From positions 1-48,542 of the forward strand of contig JACCWE010000079.1 in assembly GCA_013697785.1 (NCBI GenBank): a stretch of DNA of 48,542 nt, read 5' to 3'. The notes beneath the pieces were generated by a model that was not told the origin of the DNA, did no database searches, and worked only from the letters and a program-made list of their open reading frames with translations. The position numbers were made by a program, and so were the translations under genes. Below, piece by piece: positions 1 through 6,440 of the stretch (position 1 is the first letter of the stretch; each line of letters starts with the position of its first letter). The stretch is from Gemmatimonadaceae bacterium (GTDB taxonomy: Bacteria > Gemmatimonadota > Gemmatimonadetes > Gemmatimonadales > Gemmatimonadaceae).

Positions 1-246
1 CGCCTCGATGGCCGCCTCGAGCTCGACCTTCACCGCATTGAAGCGCGCGCCGAATGCCGGCTTATCTGCACCGGCAAGGGTCGGGAGCTTCGCCTTGAAG
101 TCATTGAGCGCGCCGCGCGTGCGCCCGACCGACGATGCGCGCACGGACTCGAGCGTCTCGAGCGTATGGGCGGTGCCGAGCTGTGTGAGCGTGGCATCGC
201 GAAAGGCGTCGAGCTGTGCGACCAGATCCGCGAGGGGCGTGGACAT
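1..246 (-). CDS. pheS: Phenylalanyl-tRNA synthetase alpha subunit, N-terminal part (partial)
   Basis: The first 82 codons of a gene running off the left edge. Translation from the ATG at 246 begins MSTPLADLVAQLDAFRDATL and continues as a charged helical segment ending near LEAAIEA. This resembles the N-terminal coiled-coil arm of PheS, which contacts tRNA-Phe; the catalytic core lies outside the window. The family assignment leans on position: infC-rpmI-rplT-pheS is a classic bacterial order, and this gene directly follows rplT after about 100 bases. A GAAGAG purine stretch sits just upstream of the ATG. A strong hairpin separates it from rplT and may set its expression relative to the ribosomal genes. 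Confidence 0.8.
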   Translation of the reverse strand, partial: MSTPLADLVAQLDAFRDATLTQLGTAHTLETLESVRASSVGRTRGALNDFKAKLPTLAGADKPAFGARFNAVKVELEAAIEA

Positions 247-265
247 CTCTTCAGGGAAGTGCGAT

Positions 266-313
266 GAGAGAAAACGAAACGGCGGCAGCGGCGACGAGGT
301 CGCGCTGCCGCCG
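266..313 (-). terminator. GC-rich stem-loop with T-rich tail between rplT and pheS
   Basis: An 11-bp perfect stem (280-290 with 303-313, arm CGGCGGCAGCG) has a 12-base loop. On the minus strand it is followed by a T-rich but interrupted tract (TTTCGTTTTC). It lies between the rplT stop and the pheS start and looks like an intrinsic, possibly partial, terminator or attenuator. Confidence 0.6.
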
Positions 314-345
314 CTGATCAGCGCCGAAAAAGAAGATCGGTTGCG

Positions 346-711
346 TCAGGCCGCGACGGTGAGCGCAGCGCGAGCCTTGTCCGCGAGCATCGTGAAGGCG
401 CTCGGATCGCGAACCGCGAGATCCGCGAGAATCTTCCGATCGACCTCGATGCCGGCCTTCTTGAGCCCGTGCATGAAGACGCTGTAGCTCATGTCGTGCT
501 GGTGAGCGGCGGCGTTGATGCGGATGATCCAGAGCTTCCGAAACTCGCGCTTCTTGTTCTTGCGATCGCGATACGCATAGACCCAGCCGCGCTCGACGTT
601 TTCCTTCGCGGCCTTCCAGAGCTTCGAGCGGGCGCCGAATGCTCCGCGCGCCGCCTTCATGATCTGCTTCTTACGCTTCAGTCGTACGACGTTGCTTTTT
701 ACGCGTGGCAT
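346..711 (-). CDS. rplT: 50S ribosomal protein L20
   Basis: A 121-residue protein of normal L20 length. The N-terminus [19 protein letters not shown] is the basic, rRNA-threading extension typical of L20, followed by the conserved [23 protein letters not shown] and [22 protein letters not shown] segments. L20 binds 23S rRNA early in large-subunit assembly, and in several bacteria it also represses its own operon through the mRNA. It follows rpmI by 10 bases in the infC-rpmI-rplT order, so it is presumably on the transcript that starts near 1635 and passes the attenuator upstream of infC. Confidence 0.98.
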   Translation of the reverse strand: MPRVKSNVVRLKRKKQIMKAARGAFGARSKLWKAAKENVERGWVYAYRDRKNKKREFRKLWIIRINAAAHQHDMSYSVFMHGLKKAGIEVDRKILADLAVRDPSAFTMLADKARAALTVAA

Positions 712-721
712 AGTGGTCTCC

Positions 722-919
722 TTACGATTGCAGGAGGCGCTTCATACGCTTGATGTCGCCCTTGGTCGCGATCAGACCCGGGCGGCGAAGATTGCGCTTC
801 CGCTTCGACGATTTCTTGGTCAGGATGTGGCTCTTGAAGGCCTTGAACCGCTTGACCTTGCCACTGGCTGTGAGCTTGAAGCGCTTCGCAGCGCCCTTGT
901 GCGTCTTCATCTTCGGCAT
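722..919 (-). CDS. rpmI: 50S ribosomal protein L35
   Basis: A 65-residue, very basic protein starting [20 protein letters not shown], the signature N-terminus of bacterial L35. The C-terminal part ([18 protein letters not shown], then DIKRMKRLL) also fits the family. It is a small structural protein of the large ribosomal subunit. It lies 24 bases after infC and 10 bases before rplT, the usual position, and is surely cotranscribed with both. Confidence 0.98.
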   Translation of the reverse strand: MPKMKTHKGAAKRFKLTASGKVKRFKAFKSHILTKKSSKRKRNLRRPGLIATKGDIKRMKRLLQS

Positions 920-943
920 TGAAATCCCTTTCGGTAAGGCAGC

Positions 944-1459
944 CTACTTCGGCGCCAGAATCATTGTCATGTTCTTGCCTTCGAGCTTCGCATCCGCCTC
1001 GATCTTCCCGATGTCGGCGAGCTCCGCGGACACGCGATCGAGCACATCCTTGCCCAGCTCCGGATGCGCGACCTGACGGCCGCGGAACATCATCGTGACT
1101 TTCACCTTGTTCCCTTCCTCGAGGAATCGCCGAGCGTGCCGCGTCTTCGTGGCAAAGTCGTGATCATCGATTCCGGGGCGGTACTTCACCTCTTTCAGGT
1201 GAATGACGTGCTGCTTCTTCTTCGCGACCCGTGCCATCTTCGCCTGCTCGAACTTGAACTTGCCGTAGTCCATGATTCGGACGACCGGCGGCCGAGCGAG
1301 CGGTGCGACTTCCACCAGATCCAACCCTTGTGCTTCTGCCTGAGCGAGCGCGGTGTCCAGCTCGAGAATTCCAAGCTGGCTGCCGTCGGGCGCGATGACG
1401 CGAAGCGGACTAATGCGAATCTGGCGGTTCACGCGGACGCGCTTGGTGCTATCCTGAAT
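944..1459 (-). CDS. infC: Translation initiation factor IF-3 (probable AUU start)
   Basis: IF-3 binds the 30S subunit, prevents premature joining with 50S and checks start codon choice. The family N-terminal motif (KRVRVNRQIRISPLRVI) and DYGKFKFEQ segment are present, as is the C-terminal domain. I place the start at an ATT at 1459: it immediately precedes the conserved region (IQDSTKRVRVN) and has GGAG nine bases upstream, giving 171 aa, the usual length. The in-frame alternatives (TTG at 1483, GTGs at 1498 and 1501, GTG at 1573) lie inside or upstream of an intrinsic terminator, which makes them poor starts. AUU is the known infC start in Escherichia coli, where IF-3 represses its own translation; the same control is inferred here. 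Confidence 0.9.
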   Translation of the reverse strand: MQDSTKRVRVNRQIRISPLRVIAPDGSQLGILELDTALAQAEAQGLDLVEVAPLARPPVVRIMDYGKFKFEQAKMARVAKKKQHVIHLKEVKYRPGIDDHDFATKTRHARRFLEEGNKVKVTMMFRGRQVAHPELGKDVLDRVSAELADIGKIEADAKLEGKNMTMILAPK

Positions 1460-1635
1460 GGGCGATATCTCCGACGAAGACAAAAAAAACGCGGACACCA
1501 CTCCGGAGTCCGCGACGCGCGAAGAGCACCCGCATGCGGGCGCCCATCGAACACTGAGACTCCAACAGCACACCAGGCGCGTGAGCGCGCGGGCCGAAGG
1601 GTGAGAGCGAAGTGACTCGCTCTACTTGATTGTCA
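1460..1635 (-). ncRNA. infC operon leader RNA with transcription attenuator
   Basis: The roughly 175-nt leader between the predicted promoter and infC contains several stem-loops (for example around 1604-1622 and 1527-1545) and ends in an intrinsic terminator. The segment at 1558-1565 (minus strand TTGGAGTC) can pair with 1503-1510 (GACTCCGG), eight pairs including two G-U. That pairing would occupy part of the terminator's 5' arm, so it is a candidate antiterminator. Ribosomal or IF-3 operon leaders controlled by L20 or other signals are known in other bacteria; the ligand here is not evident. Confidence 0.6.
1481..1514 (-). terminator. Intrinsic terminator/attenuator upstream of infC
   Basis: A 7-bp GC-rich stem (minus strand CGCGGAC at 1508-1514 pairing with GTCCGCG at 1490-1496) with an 11-base loop is followed directly by eight T residues (1482-1489). 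It stands about 20 bases before the infC start and after the predicted promoter, so it must be regulated or leaky for the operon to be read. Confidence 0.8.
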
Positions 1636-1641
1636 GGGCGT

Positions 1642-1669
1642 AATTTACGGCTACGGAGCCGTAAGTCAA
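1642..1669 (-). promoter_or_regulatory. Predicted promoter of the infC operon
   Basis: Minus strand -35 TTGACT at 1664-1669, a 16-base spacer and -10 TAAATT at 1642-1647. The spacer contains the inverted repeat TTACGGCT/AGCCGTAA, which could instead be a weak hairpin after the upstream hydrolase gene. Confidence 0.5.
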
Positions 1670-1692
1670 CTCCCGGAGCTCTTCGGCCCGAA

Positions 1693-2535
1693 TCACGGGG
1701 CCAGCCCGTAGCTCTTCCCGTCGTGCGCCAGCCTGTCCCACGCGTGCGTCGCGTCATGCTCGAACAGCAGGAGCCACTCCTCCTTCAATGCCCGGGCGAG
1801 GATCGCGCGCTTCGTTTCCAGTGTCACCAGCGGCTCGACGTCGTAGCCCATGATCCAGGGGAGCGGCAGATGCGCGGCCGTGGGCACGAGGTCGCCCAGG
1901 AAAAAAGCCTTCTCCCCCTTCGACTCGATCAGAATTCCCTGATGAAAGGGAACGTGCCCCGGCGTCGGGATCACCGTGATCCCCGGGACGATTTCCTTCT
2001 CGCCCTCGACGAGGTCGAAGAGCCCGGCCTTCACTATCGGCGCGAAGTTGTGCGGCAGATAGCTCGCCGCCGTCCGCTCGTTCGTATGCGTCGCGTAGTC
2101 CAGCTCCCCCCTCTGTACGACGTAGCGCGCCTTCGCGAACGCAGGGTGAACTGCACCCGCCTCATCGACATACGTGTTGCCGCCGCCGTGATCGAAGTGA
2201 AGATGCGAGTCGATCACGACCTTGATGTCGTCGGTGGTGTGGCCGAGCTTCGCGAGCGCATCCTCGAGCGCCGTCCGCCCGTTCTCGCCGCGATTCTCGA
2301 TACCGTAGATGTCGATGAAACGATCGTTCTCCTTGTTCCCCGCCCCGCAGTCGATGAGAACGAGGCCGCCGTCGTGCTCGACGAGGATGCAGCGCATGCC
2401 GAGCGGAATGCGATTGCGCTCGTCGGCAGGAATACGGCGCTCCCAAAGCGGCTTCGGCACGACGCCGAACATCGCACCGCCATCGAGCTTCTGTCCGCCG
2501 GCCTGCAGTGCATGAATTTTCAGCGAACCGATCAT
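1693..2535 (-). CDS. Metallo-beta-lactamase-fold hydrolase
   Basis: A 280-aa protein of the MBL superfamily. The metal-binding HxHxDH motif is HLHFDH at residues 111-116, with further metal ligands in TPGHVPFHQG and the GDLVPTAAH segment. The domain fills the whole protein, resembling the quorum-quenching lactonase/AttM-like or generic MBL hydrolase groups; the substrate cannot be read from sequence. The start at 2535 (MIGSLKIHALQAGG) was chosen because the family fold begins there and upstream in-frame sequence belongs to the next gene's shadow. It lies 29 bases downstream of the exonuclease gene and was probably cotranscribed with it. Confidence 0.85.
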   Translation of the reverse strand: MIGSLKIHALQAGGQKLDGGAMFGVVPKPLWERRIPADERNRIPLGMRCILVEHDGGLVLIDCGAGNKENDRFIDIYGIENRGENGRTALEDALAKLGHTTDDIKVVIDSHLHFDHGGGNTYVDEAGAVHPAFAKARYVVQRGELDYATHTNERTAASYLPHNFAPIVKAGLFDLVEGEKEIVPGITVIPTPGHVPFHQGILIESKGEKAFFLGDLVPTAAHLPLPWIMGYDVEPLVTLETKRAILARALKEEWLLLFEHDATHAWDRLAHDGKSYGLAP

Positions 2536-2564
2536 GCGCGACTCGACCAGCGGTTGCGGCGCGC

Positions 2565-3515
2565 TCACGCCGTCGTGTCCTTGTCGACGGGACCCGGCAT
2601 CGCGCGCTGGCCGCGCGAACGTGGGCCGTGTGCCATGCTCTCGCCGAGGAGGCGCTGGAGATCGTCCCAGCATCTGCACTCGCGGTCGCGGGCCTCGTCG
2701 AGCAGACGAAGGAGCACGTGCGCTGTGGCGACCGCATCGCCCGCGGCGCGATGCCGCGCGAGGATCTCCACGCCGTAGTAGTTCGCGACCGAATCGAGGC
2801 GCCGGCTTCTGAGCTGCGGAAGCACACGTCGCGCGAGACGCACCGTGCAGAGCCGACGCCCCGAGAGCCGTTGCCCTGTCGCGCGCTGCACTTCGGCGGT
2901 AACGAAGCGCCAGTCGAAGTCCGCGTTGTGCGCGACGAAGACGTGCCCCTGGAGCACGCTCACCACCTGCTCGCAGACGTCGCGGAAGCGCGGCGCGTCC
3001 TTCACCATCTCCCAATTGATCTGCGTCAGATTCGTGATCATGGGCGGGATCGAGCGCTCGGGATTGACGAGCGTCTCGAAGCGCTCGGCCACCACGCCAT
3101 CGCGCACGACGATCGCCGCGATCTCCGTGATGCGGTCGCCGCTCCACGGACTCGTGCCGGTCGTCTCGACGTCGACGACGACGTACGAGAGCGACGCGAG
3201 CTCGTCACGCTCGAAGGTCGCGTCATAGCTCGAGCGATCCTCGCGCACCCCCTCCACCGCGACGGTCGGACGTTGCGCGTGCGGCTCGGGCGCGAGCGAC
3301 CAGCGTCCGTCCGTCGCGCGCGCGAACTCCGGCCGCTGAGCGAACAGCGCCAGCGCCATCGCTTCGGCCACCACCAGCGGCGCGCCGGGCATCTGGCACA
3401 CGTGCTCGATCAGCGCCTTCGCATCCGCCGCGCCGTTCGAGAGGAAGGCGACCGCGCGCTCGGTGAGCCGTGTCTCGGCGGGACGCGCGGCGATGCCGCC
3501 GATACTCAATCCCAC
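2565..3515 (-). CDS. DEDDh 3'-5' exonuclease (DnaQ/PolC epsilon-like)
   Basis: A 316-aa protein whose middle and C-terminal part is a DnaQ-type exonuclease: Exo I DVETTG (115-120), Exo II HNADFDW (196-202), and Exo III H-x4-D within HRAAGDA (about 255). These acidic residues bind two metal ions in 3'-5' exonucleases. The first 100 residues form a helical extension of unknown role. No polymerase or helicase domain is fused, so it may be a repair nuclease or a stand-alone proofreading-like enzyme rather than DnaQ itself. Its ATG overlaps the arginine deiminase stop by 10 bases, suggesting coupling. Confidence 0.85.
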   Translation of the reverse strand: MGLSIGGIAARPAETRLTERAVAFLSNGAADAKALIEHVCQMPGAPLVVAEAMALALFAQRPEFARATDGRWSLAPEPHAQRPTVAVEGVREDRSSYDATFERDELASLSYVVVDVETTGTSPWSGDRITEIAAIVVRDGVVAERFETLVNPERSIPPMITNLTQINWEMVKDAPRFRDVCEQVVSVLQGHVFVAHNADFDWRFVTAEVQRATGQRLSGRRLCTVRLARRVLPQLRSRRLDSVANYYGVEILARHRAAGDAVATAHVLLRLLDEARDRECRCWDDLQRLLGESMAHGPRSRGQRAMPGPVDKDTTA

Positions 3516-4741
3516 GGATCTTCGCGATGCACGGGGAGCGTCATGCAGCGAGGGCCGCCGCCCGCGCGCACGAGCTCAGAGCCCTCGAATGTGATGACCG
3601 CGCGCTCGCCTTCCTTCACGCGGTCGTCGCCGGTGAGAAAATCGACCGACGTGATGACGCGGAAGCCCATCTTTCCCATCTCCGCGATCGTCGCCTCGTT
3701 GCGCGAGTAGGAGAGGATGACTCCCGGACGCATCGCGACGAAGTTGCAGCCGCTTGCCCACTGCTCGCGCTCCTGCACCGAGCGGCGCGTGCCGCCGCAG
3801 AAAACCGGCGTCATCGGCAGCCCCACGTGCTCCAGCGCCGCGAACACGTTCGGCATCTCCTGCATCTGCTCATTTCCCTTCTTGCGATACAGAATCGGCA
3901 GCCGCTCGGGTCCGATGAAGTGCGGCGGATACACCGCGCAGAGGTCGCGATCGAGCTGCGTGAAGATCATGTCGAGGTGAATCGCCGTGTTCTCCTTCGG
4001 CATGACCACGACGATGACGTGCGTGATCGCCGTCTCCTCGAACAACTTCGCAGTGAGATGATCGATTGCCGCGGGGCTCGAGCGCTCGCTGAAGCCGATG
4101 ATGACGGTGTCGTGGCGCAGCGGATGCACATCGCCACCCTCGAGCGTGTAGTTGTGTCTCCGCTCGGCGGCGCCGTCGTAGAGAATTCCCTTGTTCGCGA
4201 GCTGCGGGTGATGGAGGAAGAGCAGCTTCATGATCAGCTCCTCCGACCAGCGCACCGCGTAACGCATCGATCCGATCATCACGTGGTCGCCGACGACCAT
4301 CGCGGTGTCGCGCGTGAAGAAGAGATTGGGCAGCGGCGGAAGGAGATAACCGCCCTCGTTGAGCGACCTCGCGAGCGGGCCGGGCTCCTCCTCTTCCCCC
4401 TCGATGAGCATCTCGACCAGCTCTTCAGCGCTCCGCTCCTCGATCTTGTTCGCGAGCGGGCCGGAGGGAACGATGTCGAGCGTCTCGCGCACGAGCAGAT
4501 CGCGCGCGGCGGGGATCGAGACGACATCTGCGAGGAGGTCGCGAACGGAAAGGACGGTCGTAAAGCGCTCGAGAATCGCTACGAGCCGTCGATGCTCCTT
4601 CCGCGCGTTATCGAGGTCGATGATGTCGTCGTAGAGGAAATCCTCGCGGGTGTCGGGCGTGACCGCGAGCAGCTCTGGACCGGGCAGGTGGACGAGCACC
4701 GAGCGAAGCCGGCCGATCTCTGAAGAAACGTGTACTGGCAT
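3506..4741 (-). CDS. arcA: Arginine deiminase
   Basis: A 411-aa guanidino-group-modifying enzyme. Arginine deiminase converts arginine to citrulline and ammonia, the first step of the ATP-yielding ADI pathway. Family landmarks are FTRDT (142-146), EGGDVH (201-206), the catalytic His in HLDMIF (about 255) and, near the C-terminus, GGGPRCMTLPVHRED with the nucleophilic Cys at about 399. Start at 4741 (MPVHVSSEIGRLRSVLVH) gives the normal N-terminus. No arcB or arcC is seen nearby. The gene is divergent from rex, whose operator lies 77 bases upstream, so control by Rex is possible but unproven. Confidence 0.93.
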   Translation of the reverse strand: MPVHVSSEIGRLRSVLVHLPGPELLAVTPDTREDFLYDDIIDLDNARKEHRRLVAILERFTTVLSVRDLLADVVSIPAARDLLVRETLDIVPSGPLANKIEERSAEELVEMLIEGEEEEPGPLARSLNEGGYLLPPLPNLFFTRDTAMVVGDHVMIGSMRYAVRWSEELIMKLLFLHHPQLANKGILYDGAAERRHNYTLEGGDVHPLRHDTVIIGFSERSSPAAIDHLTAKLFEETAITHVIVVVMPKENTAIHLDMIFTQLDRDLCAVYPPHFIGPERLPILYRKKGNEQMQEMPNVFAALEHVGLPMTPVFCGGTRRSVQEREQWASGCNFVAMRPGVILSYSRNEATIAEMGKMGFRVITSVDFLTGDDRVKEGERAVITFEGSELVRAGGGPRCMTLPVHREDPWD

Positions 4742-4817
4742 GAGTGCACACAACTTAACCGTGGAGTCGCACTGCGAGCCAGCACTCATCTAGCCTCGAC
4801 CGGAGAGTCGTTTTATC

Positions 4818-4835
4818 TTGTGAATGAATTCACAA
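4818..4835. promoter_or_regulatory. Rex operator (ROP box) overlapping the rex start codon
   Basis: TTGTGAATGAATTCACAA is a perfect match to the Rex consensus TTGTGAA-N4-TTCACAA. The rex ATG (4824-4826) lies inside it. A TATCTT hexamer at 4814-4819 just upstream could be a -10 element, which would make the transcript leaderless or nearly so and place the operator directly over the transcription start. Confidence 0.92.
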
Positions 4836-5471
4836 GCCACGACGCCCTTGAAGAGAATCGCCGATTCCACCGTCAGACGTCTGTCACTCTACCTTCGCTT
4901 TCTCGAGGAATTCGAGACCGCGGGGCTGACGACCATATCCAGCGATGAGCTGGCCGCTCGCGGCGGCACCACGTCCGCTCAGGTGCGAAAGGATCTTTCC
5001 TTCTTCGGCTCCTTCGGCAAGCGCGGCCTCGGCTACCAGGTGGCCGAGCTCACGCAGCGCATGCGGAAGATCCTCGGCCTCGAGCGCGACTGGAGAGTCA
5101 TCATCGTCGGCGCCGGAAAAATCGGCGCCGCGCTCGCGCAGTACGAGGGCTTTCAACAGCGCGGCTTTCGCGTCGTCGGCCTCTACGATGCCGATCCCGC
5201 GAAGATCGGGCGCGAGATTCATCACCTTCACGTTCGCGCGATCGACGCGCTCGCCGAGGACAATGGCGAGCGGCCTGTGGACATCGCGGTGATCGCAGTC
5301 CCGGCCTCTGCCGCGCAACGAGTGGTCGATCAGGTGGTCGCGGCGGGAATCTCGGGAATCATGAGCTTCGCGCCAATTCAGCTTCACGTGCCGAGCGACG
5401 TCACACTCAACACGGTGAACATGGCCATGGAGCTCGAGCGGTTGTCGTTTGCGTTGTCGAACAGGGAGTAG
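4824..5471 (+). CDS. rex: Redox-sensing transcriptional repressor Rex
   Basis: A 215-aa Rex protein. Residues 1-80 form the winged-helix DNA-binding domain (STVRRLSLYLRFLEE; SAQVRKDLSFFGSFGKRGLGY), followed by a Rossmann NAD(H)-binding domain with GAGKIG at 96-101 and the C-terminal domain-swapped helix (NTVNMAMELERLSFAL). Rex senses the NADH/NAD+ ratio and releases its operator when NADH is high, typically controlling respiratory and fermentative genes. The perfect operator across its start codon shows autoregulation. No ribosome binding site is visible in the few bases upstream of the ATG. Divergent to arcA. Confidence 0.96.
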   Translation: MNSQATTPLKRIADSTVRRLSLYLRFLEEFETAGLTTISSDELAARGGTTSAQVRKDLSFFGSFGKRGLGYQVAELTQRMRKILGLERDWRVIIVGAGKIGAALAQYEGFQQRGFRVVGLYDADPAKIGREIHHLHVRAIDALAEDNGERPVDIAVIAVPASAAQRVVDQVVAAGISGIMSFAPIQLHVPSDVTLNTVNMAMELERLSFALSNRE

Positions 5472-5486
5472 GCTGGCGAAGGTCTG

Positions 5487-5511
5487 CGAGTGGTCAGCGC
5501 CCGATCACTCG
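5487..5511 (+). terminator. Stem-loop after rex (possible terminator)
   Basis: A 9-bp stem, CGAGTGGTC with GATCACTCG (one G-U), and a 7-base loop stand 16 bases after the rex stop in the region convergent with ksgA. No T-run follows, so it may stabilise the mRNA end rather than terminate on its own. Confidence 0.4.
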
Positions 5512-5630
5512 AACACACCCACTAACAATCGGATACGGACGAAAACGGAAAGAGGCACGGACAACAAGCGGAGACTGCGACTGCCAGGCGGGACGCTTTT
5601 TTCCGGGGATGCGCTTGCCCGCTCGACGAC

Positions 5631-6428
5631 CTACGTCCATAGCATTAGCGCCCGCCCCAGCGCATAGAACTGCGCCGCGCTCAGCGTTTCGGGGCGCACA
5701 TCGGGATCGATCCCCGCCATCGCGAGCGCCGCCTCCGCCTCCTCCGCGCTCCGCCCGGCTACGGTCCGCACCACGCGCCGCATTTGCTTCCGACGAAGCG
5801 CGAATGCCGTCTGCACAAAAATACGAAACGGCTCCTCGATTCCGTGCGGAACCACCGGCTCCGCGCGCGGCGTCACGCGCACCACTGCGCTGTCCACGCG
5901 CGGCGGCGGATTGAATGCGCCTGACGGAATTCTGAAGAGCATCTCGACATCCGCCACGGCCTGCACGTTCACGCTCAGCGCGCCGTAGTCGTCTGCGCCG
6001 GGCGGCGCCGCCATCCGCGCCGCCACCTCCTTTTGCACGAGCAGCACCGAGCGCAGCGCGCGCGGCTGTCTGAGCGCCTGGAATAGTATCGGCGTCGTGA
6101 TGTAGTACGGAACGTTGCCCGCCAGCGCGTACGCACCGCCGGCAGCTTCTCCGAGATTCACGTCGAGCACGTCGGCTTCGATGATCGTGAGCCGCGGCTC
6201 GCCCGCGTACTTCTCGCGCAACAGCTCGACGAGCCGGCGATCGATCTCGATCGCCACCACGCGCGCGGCGCGCGCGAGCAGCGCTTCGGTGAGCGAGCCG
6301 CGCCCCGGACCGATCTCCACGACCGTCTCATCGCTCGTGAGCGCGACGGCATCCGCGATGCGCGCGAGGATGCGCGGATCGGTGAGAAAGTGCTGGCCAA
6401 GACTTTTTCTGATTGGCGGCGGCCGCAT
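5631..6428 (-). CDS. rsmA: 16S rRNA (adenine1518-N6/adenine1519-N6)-dimethyltransferase
   Basis: A 265-aa KsgA/RsmA protein. It dimethylates two adjacent adenines in the 3' terminal helix of 16S rRNA as a late check on 30S assembly. Visible motifs: the N-terminal KSLGQHFLTD, SAM-binding EIGPGRGSLT (38-47), the acidic EID (61-63), and the catalytic NVPY (105-108) in GNVPYYITTPI. The C-terminal helical domain contains the usual FALRRKQMRR. It lies 12 bases after the SpoIIE-type phosphatase gene, so it is likely the last gene of that transcript. Confidence 0.97.
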   Translation of the reverse strand: MRPPPIRKSLGQHFLTDPRILARIADAVALTSDETVVEIGPGRGSLTEALLARAARVVAIEIDRRLVELLREKYAGEPRLTIIEADVLDVNLGEAAGGAYALAGNVPYYITTPILFQALRQPRALRSVLLVQKEVAARMAAPPGADDYGALSVNVQAVADVEMLFRIPSGAFNPPPRVDSAVVRVTPRAEPVVPHGIEEPFRIFVQTAFALRRKQMRRVVRTVAGRSAEEAEAALAMAGIDPDVRPETLSAAQFYALGRALMLWT

Positions 6429-6440
6429 GCGTGCCGCCGC

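Noticed and set aside
1641-1663. The inverted repeat TTACGGCT/AGCCGTAA as terminator of the MBL gene
   Set aside because: No T-run follows on the minus strand, and its position inside a good -35/-10 spacing fits a promoter spacer better; it remains a minor possibility.
1693-3147. A 484-codon minus-strand frame suggesting an N-terminal fusion to the MBL hydrolase
   Set aside because: The first 200 codons overlap the exonuclease gene in another frame and read as nonsense; the MBL protein starts normally at 2535.
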